Assembly (NCBI GenBank): GCA_905221605.1 | Contig: CAJNDS010002316.1 | Coordinates: forward strand, 209,001 to 273,000 | Length of the DNA stretch: 64,000 bases | Reading direction: 5' to 3' | Origin: Symbiodinium natans | Taxonomy: Eukaryota > Sar > Dinophyceae > Suessiales > Symbiodiniaceae | Shown: positions 43,916 through 51,841 of the stretch, in pieces | How the letters are laid out: every line of letters starts with the position of its first letter | How positions within the stretch are numbered: the first letter of the stretch is position 1 | The notes under the pieces: generated by a model | Databases searched by the model: none | The model's input: the letters and a program-made list of their open reading frames with translations, nothing else | What the model was told of the DNA's origin: nothing | Made by a program: the position numbers and the translations under genes

Positions 43916-44630
43916 TTTTAGGGAGCCGACAAGCAGTAAAGATCATTTCGCGTCACCTGCGTCCTCAGAAGCAGAGAAGGCTTGCGAAAGGGAGGCGTTC
44001 TCATTTTCGTGATCAGAGAGGGGCCTGACTGGAATCCCAGAGCTCATACCGCAAATACCTTGACTTCAAATCATCTTGGAATCTGCGAGAAGATGCAAGT
44101 TGCACATATGTCGCTGTGATTGCAAAGCAGCTTGAGCCCTAAAGTCCAGGAACATGATGCAGTGAAGTATTTGAAGAAAAGCCCGGACCCCTTCCTTGCG
44201 AATTCTGCAGTGGATCCATGCCTAACCCAAATCCCTACATCCTGCGCGGTAGCAAGTAGCCCTGAACAAAATACCAAGCTCCCAGCATCCTAAACCTTCC
44301 CCGCACCTTCAGCCCCCTCTCGCTGTGGACCTGTTCAGGCTGCGGCTTTCCGTAGATGCAAGGACATCTGCCGCGGAGCCGAAAAGAGAAAGGTGTGTTG
44401 ACGTCAAGGAGGAGAGTTTCATAGACTTCCACCAGAAGTGTTCTCACTGTAAGGAATGGTTGCATTTCTGAGGGCTCCGCGTCTAACATGCTGAAAGCGG
44501 CCATGTCGATTTGCACTCCCTTTCCCTACATCCCTACATGTGCTTCTGGGCACAAGCGGCCCACGGGAACAGGGAACTCCCTGGGCCGAGTGACGTAGGC
44601 TGCGGAGATATGTCCGTAGAAGTAGGGCCC
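43915..44630. repeat. Segmental duplication, copy 2 (partner 21,785-22,670)
   Basis: Leads directly into the CobW-family gene and so probably contains its promoter or 5' region. It lacks the two element insertions and the heptamer array seen in copy 1. It has its own additional segment (CACCTGCGTCCTCAGAAGCA and following) near the left end. Confidence 0.8.
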
Positions 44631-47401
44631 ACGGAGCAGAAGAGCGAGCCGGAGGAGCATGCGACGTGTAAGCACTCGGAGCACGAGACGTGTGGTCACG
44701 AGGAGATGCCCTCAGATTCGGAGCCTTCCGGCCCCCTTCTCCCTGTGACAGTTCTTAGCGGCTTCCTCGGCGCTGGGAAGACTACACTGCTGACGCACAT
44801 GCTTCAGAACCAGGAGGGGCTCCGCGTGGCAGTGATTGTCAACGACATGGCTGAGGTGAACATCGATGCCATGCTTGTCAAGACTGGGACGGAGGTCCTG
44901 ACTGGCAAGGACAAGATGATCGAAATGCAGAACGGACACTCATGACAATTGAAGACAGAAAGTTGAGAAGCGTTCTTTCTCTCCAGACCAAATGTCAGAA
45001 CCACATCTTAGCAAAGAAGTGGTTTTTACAGTTACACAGTAGTCAACGAACACATGAGATCCACACGAGGATGCATTTGCTGCACTCTGCGTGAAGACCT
45101 GATTGAGAATGTGACCCAGCTGGCTTCGGAAGCCCGTTTCGACTACTTGGTCATTGAGAGCACTGGCATCTCTGAGCCCATGCCCGTGGCCACCACCTTC
45201 GTCACTTGGCTAGCAGGGGGAATGAGGGAGTTCGGGCCCTATAAATACCCTTTAAGGGATGATGTAGGCTATATGTACACACATATATATGTGCTATACC
45301 CTTTAAGGGATTCTATAGGGTGCCTCATTCCCCCGTTCCCTACTAACCAACGGTAAGGTCAGCGAGCATGAAGGCAGAAAGCTGCTGGGCAGCGTTGCCC
45401 GCTTGGACACCCTGGTGACGGTTGTGGACGCGGTGACCCGGTAGGCCCATGGAAGACATTTTTTTTGTTCTTCCTCATTGGTTCAAGAGGATCATATTCA
45501 GGAATATTTTTGAGAGGGGTTTATAAGGGCCATCCCAGGTGAACTTCCTAAAAGACTACGCCATGGGGGAGAAGCTGACTGACCGACCTGCTCTGGGTGC
45601 CGAGGAGCCGGACTCGCCTCATGCCTTGAAATCTGTTGCGTGCCCTGTTGTAGTGTCGGTACCGGAGAAAGAGGATCACCTCTCCACAACCACCACCCAG
45701 TCGGTTTGTTTCGGGCCTTAGGGTCTGGCTCTTCGAGGGTAGGGGTATGCGTCAGATTGGAAGCCTTGGGATGTCAACAAGCAACGGGGCCTGGAGGTTT
45801 GAGTCAGTTCCAGAGTACGGGGACCCAGTTGAATGTTGTTTTTCTTTGTCGCCGTTGCGCTGCTAGAGCCGCAAGCCTAGGTGAGCCTTCTTTAGCGTGA
45901 AAGAACATGCTTGTGGTGGGGAGGCTAGTCTCACGCAGCAAGGCGCACCATCGCGCAACTCCTCGCCGATCAAGTGGAGTGCGCCAACACCATTGTACTG
46001 AACAAGGTGGACCTCATCTCCGAGAGAGACTTGCTTAGCCAATAAGTAAACTTTAAACTTTCTGGGTTTCCTTTTATTTTTAGTAGAATATTAAAGTTTA
46101 ACTTTTTTCTCCCTTGGTAATTGGAGAAGCAAGGAGAAGTTGTGCAGATGGAGGGGTTGCTGAAGCAGCTGAACCCCAAGGCCTGGATCGTCCGCGCGAC
46201 GTACGCGAAGGTGGACCTCAAGCTCCTGTTCAACACGGGTAGCTTCGACATGGAAGCTCGGGTAGGCCCCTGAGGATTATATTGTTCCCTTAGTGGGTTT
46301 AAGAGGGTCATATTCAGGGCCTAAACCCTAAAGGCCCTAAATCCTAAACCCTAAACCCTATAAACCCTAAACCCTAAGCCCTAAACCCTAAACCCTAAAC
46401 CCGAAACCCTTCAGAGGGTCTTAAGAGCCCTCCGAGGAAGAGGCCGAGGAGATGCCGGGGTGGTATCAAGAGTTGGACGGCGGCGAGCACGTGCCGGAGA
46501 CTTTGGAGTATGGCATCTCCAGCATCGTCTTCCGAGCAAAGAGGCTCAGGGTTCAGGGTTCAGGGTTCAAGGTTTAGGGTTTAGGGTTTACAGTAGGGTT
46601 TAGGGTTTAGGGTTTAGGGTTTAGGGTGTAGGGTGTAGGGTGTAGGGTGTAGGGTGTAGGGTGTAGGGTGTAGGGTGTAGTTGGAGGCCCTTTGATCCCG
46701 AGCGGCTGGACGAATTCTTCAGCACCTCCCTTGATGGCATCCTCCGTTCCAAGGGTTTGCTGTGGGTGGCGGGCCTTGCATGCAGATTCTAGGTATCGAT
46801 CTGGGAACAAATTTTCAGTTTGCCTTATGGCTGATTCATATTAAGAGCCCTAAGTATCTAAGTGATTTGGGATAAATTGTTAGTTTCCCTTGTTGCTTAA
46901 TAATTAGGAGCCCTAATTATCAACATAATTTTGGGGACTGTTGGAATTCGACACCAAGGTTTGGTATGGCATCAAGCCGGCACCACCATGGGCATGTCTC
47001 CGGGCCCCGCCTGGCTCCACGGCTCCCTGGACCGCGCCGAGTGGCCTCCCGATACCCCGGAGGAATACAAGACGGCACCCTTCGGGGACATGCGCCAGGA
47101 ACCCTGGGCTGCGCCGTTCTGCAGAAACTTATAGGAAGAGCATGCACACTTGAAAACAATAATATTCTTTATCTATAGTACCCCGTTTTACAATCCCCAT
47201 GAAGGCCTGGAAGTAGAAGCGGGAACCTCCCTGCTGCCGTAGCCCCAAAAAGTAAGCCTGAAGCTAGCTCGAGAGGAGCTGGTCTTCATCGGGAAGAACT
47301 TCGACCCGGCAGAGCTCCGCAGAAATCTGGAGCGGGCCCTGCTCACGGATTCCGAGTTCGAGGATCTGAAAGAGCTTGGGGCGCTCGATGGGGCGGGCTA
47401 G
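44610..47401 (+). CDS. CobW/COG0523-family GTPase (zinc-type metallochaperone), ~10 exons
   Basis: Exons: 44610-44934, 45070-45200, 45358-45432, 45539-45606, 45943-~46034, ~46135-46252, 46437-46543, 46687-~46780, ~46968-47098, 47276-47401. The family uses GTP to insert or traffic metal ions. Seen: a His/Cys/Glu-rich start ([14 protein letters not shown], residues ~19-32) suited to metal binding; Walker [10 protein letters not shown] (51-59); the family CxCC motif in GCICC (109-113); ESTGISEP (138-145); [26 protein letters not shown] (GTP base recognition); the C-terminal [19 protein letters not shown]; and [15 protein letters not shown] near the end. The ATG at 44,610 is chosen because the duplicated 5' segment loses homology about there; an in-frame ATG at 44,511 is an alternative. 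Introns are GT-AG, GC-AG and GA-AG. Joins near 46,035-46,135, 46,780-46,968 and 45,607-45,942 are less certain. Confidence 0.85.
44935..45069 (+). other. GA-AG intron 1 of the CobW-family gene
   Basis: The only join that gives EMQN-GCICC with AG at the 3' end is AACG|GACACTC...CACACGAG|GATGC, a GA-AG intron of 135 bp. No GT or GC is available at the required position, and the unspliced frame stops at TGA right after. Confidence 0.75.
45201..45357. mobile_element. Introner element family D, CobW intron 2
   Basis: 157-bp GT-AG intron flanked by GTCA direct repeats: it begins GTCACTTGGCTAGCAGGG, ends CCCTACTAACCAACGGTAAG, and the exon resumes GTCAGCGAG. The interior carries paired ATACCCTTTAAGGGAT blocks and inverted GGGGGAATGAGG / CCTCATTCCCCC. 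Removal joins ACC TTC to GTC AGC GAG in frame. Confidence 0.88.
45433..45538. mobile_element. Introner element family B, CobW intron 3
   Basis: 106-bp GT-AG intron with GTGA direct repeats: it begins GTGACCCGGTAGGCCC, ends GGGCCATCCCAG, and the exon resumes GTGAACTTC. Removal gives VVDAVNFLKDY, exactly the family motif. Interior: GGTTCAAGAGGATCATATTC. Confidence 0.9.
45607..45942 (+). other. Inferred long GC-AG intron 4 of the CobW-family gene
   Basis: Family alignment expects ...LGxEDERTIADLL. Joining GAG GA|GCCGG to CAGCAAG|GCGCACC gives [26 protein letters not shown]. The intervening 336 bp contain stops in the needed frame. The donor choice is by family pattern only, and the intron may hide another exon. 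Confidence 0.45.
46035..46134 (+). other. Intron 5 of the CobW-family gene with inverted-repeat interior
   Basis: Between ERDLL and [14 protein letters not shown]. It contains GTAAACTTTAAACTTT near the left and ATTAAAGTTTAAC near the right, which are inverted repeats, around TCCTTTTATTTTTAG. It probably represents another introner family. Exact borders are ambiguous among GC, GA and GT options. Confidence 0.5.
46253..46436. mobile_element. Introner element family B with internal heptamers, CobW GA-AG intron 6
   Basis: 184 bp flanked by GAAG direct repeats: it begins GAAGCTCGGGTAGGCCCC, ends AAGAGCCCTCCGAG, and the exon resumes GAAGAGGCC. It shares GGGTTTAAGAGGGTCATATT and TTCAGAGGGTCTTAAGAGCC with other family B copies, but ~90 bp of CCCTAAA-type repeats (46,319-46,411) sit between them. 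Removal gives [13 protein letters not shown] in frame. Confidence 0.88.
46544..46686 (+). other. GC-AG intron 7 of the CobW-family gene made of telomere-like repeats
   Basis: The join AAG AG|GCTCAGG...AGTTGGAG|GCCCTTT gives [12 protein letters not shown]. Nearly the whole intron is TTCAGGG, TTTAGGG and, at the 3' end, about eight uniform GTGTAGG heptamers (46,622-46,680). Confidence 0.75.
46809..46935 (+). repeat. Dimer of ~63-bp units in CobW intron 8
   Basis: 46,809-46,873 and 46,874-46,935 are diverged tandem copies: AAATT(T/G)TYAGTTTSCCTT, then a variable stretch, AAGAGCCCTAAGTATC / AGGAGCCCTAATTATC, then GATTTGGG / AATTTTGGGG. It is probably a duplicated introner-like unit. Exact intron ends are unclear. 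Confidence 0.6.
47099..47275 (+). other. GA-AG intron 9 of the CobW-family gene
   Basis: The join CGC CAG|GAACCC...CTCGAGAG|GAG CTG gives [16 protein letters not shown], the conserved family C-terminal motif. The unspliced frame stops at 47,131. 177 bp; no GT or GC at the needed position. Confidence 0.75.
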
Positions 47402-47413
47402 TGAGAAGAAACC

Positions 47414-47508
47414 CCACCCTAAACCCTAAACCCTAAACCCTAAACCCTAAACCCTAAACCCTAAACCCTAAACCCTAAACCCTAAACCCTAAACCCTAAA
47501 CCCTAAAT
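47414..47508 (-). repeat. CCCTAAA array just after the CobW-family stop codon
   Basis: About 13 heptamers starting 12 bp after the TAG at 47,399-47,401, so probably inside the 3' untranslated region. Confidence 0.92.
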
Positions 47509-47639
47509 CTCTCAGAGCCGAAGATCGACTGGAGCTTGGGAGTCCTTCTCGGAGGAGGGTTCTGCCGCGAACTGGCGGTTTCGAGAGCCGGCTCGGCTGA
47601 CACTCGGAAGTAGTTTGCAGATTTGAGAATGCCTTGGGA

Positions 47640-47768
47640 GCATACTTAATGGTTCATGGTACTTATGAACCAATTATATCACCATATCAGGACACTTAAG
47701 GGGCTTATAAGTATGGTTATCAGTGTGGCTATCATCGGTTAATAAGTACCATGAACCTCCAAGTAAGG
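47640..47768. mobile_element. MITE/introner-like element, family C
   Basis: 129 bp with inverted ends TGGTTCATGGTACTTATGAA and GTTAATAAGTACCATGAACC. It shares ACACTTAAGGGGCTTATAAG with 26,530-26,668. Intergenic, with CCAAGTAAGG at the right flank. Confidence 0.8.
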
Positions 47769-49147
47769 CTTAAGGGAGGGGTGAGTTTTGTAGCTTGGAG
47801 CTGGGGGCTGCGAACAAGTCGCAGCCATCCCGGTTCCTGCATGGCCGTTTGGCCAGGTCGCGCATCGAGAGCTCGTAGTAACTGGTAGTGCACTATCGAC
47901 AAAAAGGACGGGGTTTAGGGTTTAGGGTTTAGGGTTTCGGGTTTAGGGGTTTAGGGGTTTAGGGTTTAGGGTTTCGGGGCAGTATCTGCAGACCAGAATG
48001 CCAAGATGCGTGACTTCGATGCCTTTTGTGGTGACAGTTGTTGTGCTGCTTCAAGTGTGGCGGTACAGCACTTCGGTGTGGCCCTACCAAAACACGCCGC
48101 AGAAGCCAGGGAAGCCACAGAACTTCTGTGGCCTGCGGAGCCCGTCCGCGAGGCAAACATCGGCATGTCCAAGAATCGTCGCCTGCACGCCTGCAGGTCT
48201 AGTTCGGAGTCGTTCTGAAGTTCTGGGGGCTTTTTGGGGTATGGGCAAAATAGTAGAGGAACGCCGGGGCCCAAAGTGGGACCATGAGATATGCAAGAAT
48301 TCCCAGGTAGAGTCGATGACGTCTGATGGAGGTCCGCGCCTTCAAGGTTGAAAACGGATCTGAAGGTGTAATATAGGGCTCGGAATAGTTACTGATAGTA
48401 TTCCCGTAAGGTCCCTCCATAATTAGCTAAAAAAGTAACCCCCACCCAAACGCCTAATCATTAAGACCTACAATGGGGTGGTGGGCTTCCGACAGTGCTT
48501 CCTTTGTGGTATCGCTGCAGTTGCCCGGGGTCGGTACGAGTCATGAGAGCAGAACATGGACGAGGGAAAACAAGACAAGGCCAAGGGAACGGGAAACGGA
48601 CGCAAAGGAACGAGGGTGGGACGAGGCAACCCCGGAGTCTCAGGGAGTTGCCAGTGACCCTGCGGTTCCTGAAAATACCCTAAACCCTAAACCCTAAACC
48701 CTAAACCCTAAACCCTAAACCCTAAACCCTGCAACACACAGCTTTGAAGAGGCGCTTCTTACTTTTGCCAACCTTTTTGGGGCCACATGACTTTGGTGAG
48801 GCTTTTGTGATGGCCCGGAAGCACGAAAGTGACCGCGCGCGTGTGTGTTGCAACGGATGGGCGCGCTGTTTGCTTGCCCTCTCAAGCTGACGTTGCACAC
48901 ACTCTTGTACTCCCCAGCTTGCGCGGAACAAGCTGCCTAAACAACCAACGCAGCTCGGAAGCGTTGCACTTAGCTTCAGACATCTGGCAGTCAAGGCCGA
49001 AGGCCAGCCTCTTACTCCTACTCTGTCACAAAGTTCGCGGCGGGGCGGTTTTTTTTGGTCCAAGTGCCGCATGCAAGCCCAGCGCCTCCTAGCTCATAGC
49101 TCAGGCATGTCTGCTCCCTCCTGAAGGGACGGAGCTCAGATTCGCCC

Positions 49148-51055
49148 ATGGGTTGCTCTATTTTTAAAGGTTCCCGAGCACGCCGCGGAAGGTGCGCAGC
49201 AGGGTTTGTCGAGACCGATGAAGAGCAGCTCTCACCAAGATCTGATGCACAGCTGGCCGAGCTGCTCGAGCAATCACGGCGAATCGCCCACATGGCTGAA
49301 GAGCAGCAAGAGCTCCTGCCGCACTCGCAGGCTCAAATTTCGGAGCTTGCAAGGGACGTCGAAATGGTTCAGAGCGCGGTAGCAGAGCAGCAAAGGCGGT
49401 CGGACCGCCAAAAGGTCATCTACTACCGGAGCTCATTGCTTGAGAAAGCAGAGGACGTTTACGACGACATTCTTGCCTGGCTCCATCTGCGCAAGGCAGC
49501 ATGGCAGGGTGTGGGCGAGCTTTCGATTTAAAGGCTGTGTATGCGAAAAGTCTAGCAAGTAGGAAAGCCCCTTGAAGGTGGCGTGTCGGTCTCATCGCAG
49601 CGTGCGTCGAGCAATCGTCCTGTATACTCGCGTGTCGATGGCCCTTGACATCTACACAGACTTCCTGGTTGGCTGGGATGCGTGGAAGTCTGGACAGCCA
49701 CACTGGGCCGTTGCACCTTGGTGAAGTTCATCGATGACAGTTTCTTTTTTACTGGGTATACACTCAAGCCAGCCCAGTCTGCCCGCAGAATTACGCGCCC
49801 TGGCCAGTCTCGTTCTGTTTGCCTCCTCGCGTCTCGGTCCTGAATTCCTCTGTCCATCTCCTTGGAAGCACTCTCGCTCTGGCTCACGCACCCTGTCTCT
49901 CTTTCTCTCTCCCAGTCCCTCTCCCTCCCAGCTTCCATCCTGCCTTTCGATCTCACTTTACATCCTCATTTTTGAGATTGTCTTGGGCTTGCTTTGCACC
50001 TTCCCTTGCTCATGCACGGCCTTTCCCGTCGCTCCCTGTGGTGTTGCCTTGTCCACCAGGGCATTTTCTTCATCATGGTTCTGACGTACATCCTCATGTG
50101 GCTGGCTGTGTGGACGGAGTTCTCGCAGCGCGTTCAAGACAAAACGGGATGCCGAAGCTATCCGAGTCGGTTTTGCATACAGGCAGCTTGTTTTCAACGA
50201 TTGAGGAAGCACCTGGCGACAGACAAAGCACAGTCATAAGACCGTTTCCGAAGTTGATGGTGGCACAAAGCACAGTCTTTGGCAGCTGCTTCCCTGGCAG
50301 GTCACGTGGTTTCTTTTTGGAGTTCCGACACTGATCATAGCAGACGTCGTGCTGGGAGTGATCTACTTGACTACTGAGCCTGCGGACGTGGAAATTTTCC
50401 ACTACATGAAGTTGCGAGGCATGTGAGAGTGCGTAGACGGGCCTCAGACCTACCAAGCGTCACCGCCTAAACGTTTAGGATGCACCGAAAACCTTTCGGA
50501 GGCCTCATTGAGCTGGTGGAGGGCGTTCTTCAGGCCATCATGCAGGGGATTATGCTGCTCAGCATGTGGTGCCACTTGGCAGCGGCTTCGCATTGCATCA
50601 AATAGAGTATTCTTTTATGGTCAACACTGTAGACGAGAGACTAGTGTGCTCGTACTAGAGTATTATGCTGCAAGCTTTTTGATAGCACACCCTAAACTTG
50701 AAAGGATGGCCCTTGCACAGAGGTTTTCGGGCTGGGCTTATTCACGATTTTGGCTCAGGGCCGTGGGAACCTTTTTTGAGGACATACCTTCCTACTTTCC
50801 CGAACCCCAACCCACCTGTTGTGGAGGCGCCCCTTAATTGAGGAGGGTCCAAGATAAATCTGTTCAAGGCTTGCCTTTCCATGTCCATTTCAGCAGCATC
50901 GGCAAGTTCACCATTGCCGCGTCCGTAGCGTTCTCCGCGCTGAGTGCCTACACTCATTATGTTTTCCTGGCGAAGTATGCAGCACTGCAGGCTAAAGGAC
51001 TCCTCCTCAGTTGTAGTGGTGATGCCCACAGCCCATGTTGTGATGCGAAGTAGCG
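49148..51055 (+). CDS. Probable multi-exon membrane protein with myristoylation-type start (5' exons only tentatively joined)
   Basis: First exon 49,148 to about 49,510: MGCSIFKG, a Gly-2/Cys-3 start typical of N-myristoylated, palmitoylated proteins, then a Gln/Glu-rich coiled coil (AQLAELLEQSRRIAHMAEEQQELL). Later exon-like blocks in various frames: RRAIVLYTRVSMALDIYTDFLVGWDAWKSG (~49,607-49,722), VLTYILMWLAVWTEFSQRV (~50,079-50,138), VTWFLFGVPTLIIADVVLGVIYL with FHYMKLRGM (~50,305-50,425), KPFGGLIELVEGVLQAIMQGIMLL (~50,488-50,570) and SSIGKFTIAASVAFSALSAYTHYVFLAKYAALQ (~50,893-50,992). The pattern of membrane helices plus an E...LQ..MQ.I.L segment recalls XK-related proteins, but that is a weak resemblance. 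Exact exon borders were not resolved. The blocks run straight on towards the ankyrin gene, so both may be one gene. Confidence 0.45.
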
Positions 51056-51841
51056 GTCAATGTCAGTCCATGGCCATGGCAGTTGCACTTGTTTTTCTGG
51101 TTGGCCTGCCAAGGAAGCAAGTGGCAGTTTTTCCAGCATATGCTTTGCCTTGGAAGGGGTTTGGTGCCCTCGAGCCTTTATCAAGAAATCGAGATTCTGG
51201 CTGAGGCACGTCACCTACATGTTCTAGCAGCTAGGAAGCAGTGTGGTGGGAATATATTCTGGGCATTGTCGTGCTTTGGTCTTGGAGCCCTCTACCCTTG
51301 AGCAGGTTGACTGTCCGCACAAGCTCAATGGCATTTCTCTGCGCGAGATGCACGAACTGTCGCGATTTATGCAGAAGAGTGCGACTTTGCGGACATTTCG
51401 CTTCCAGGACAGCTTACGCACACGAGCCCCGACACTCTCACCATCTTGCTGCGGCATGTTTCAACTAAAACAGGATCACAGGAAGTGACTTTATAGGGAC
51501 TTCCCCGGGAAGGCGGGGGTGATAAGGGTGGTCCTGGGCTCATATGAGGCTTTGCTCAGGCTAAGCTTTGTGCCAGGCCTGCGTCAGTATATAGTTATGC
51601 TTCAAACTCGCAAGAAGCTGACGTGTACTTAGGCAGGTTTGACATTCAAGTGCTTAGAATCAGCCCACGAGGACGCATCAGTCCTGGATCCGGCACGTCT
51701 TCCGCATTCAGCTTCCACGCCCCGCCTTTTGCCGAGAAGAAACGTTGGACTCTTGCCTGGATGGTGTTAAAGGTTGGCATAGTGCTTGACTCAGCCTCGG
51801 CAGGTTGGCAATAGGTTCGAAACGGGCCACTCAGTTGGGCA

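Larger units (their letters stand above)
47402..49147. other. Intergenic region
   Basis: Holds CCCTAAA and TTTAGGG arrays (47,414-47,508; 47,911-47,978; 48,677-48,731), the family C element, and a possible palindromic AT-rich element near 48,365-48,475. Short ORFs on both strands are not convincing. Confidence 0.5.
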
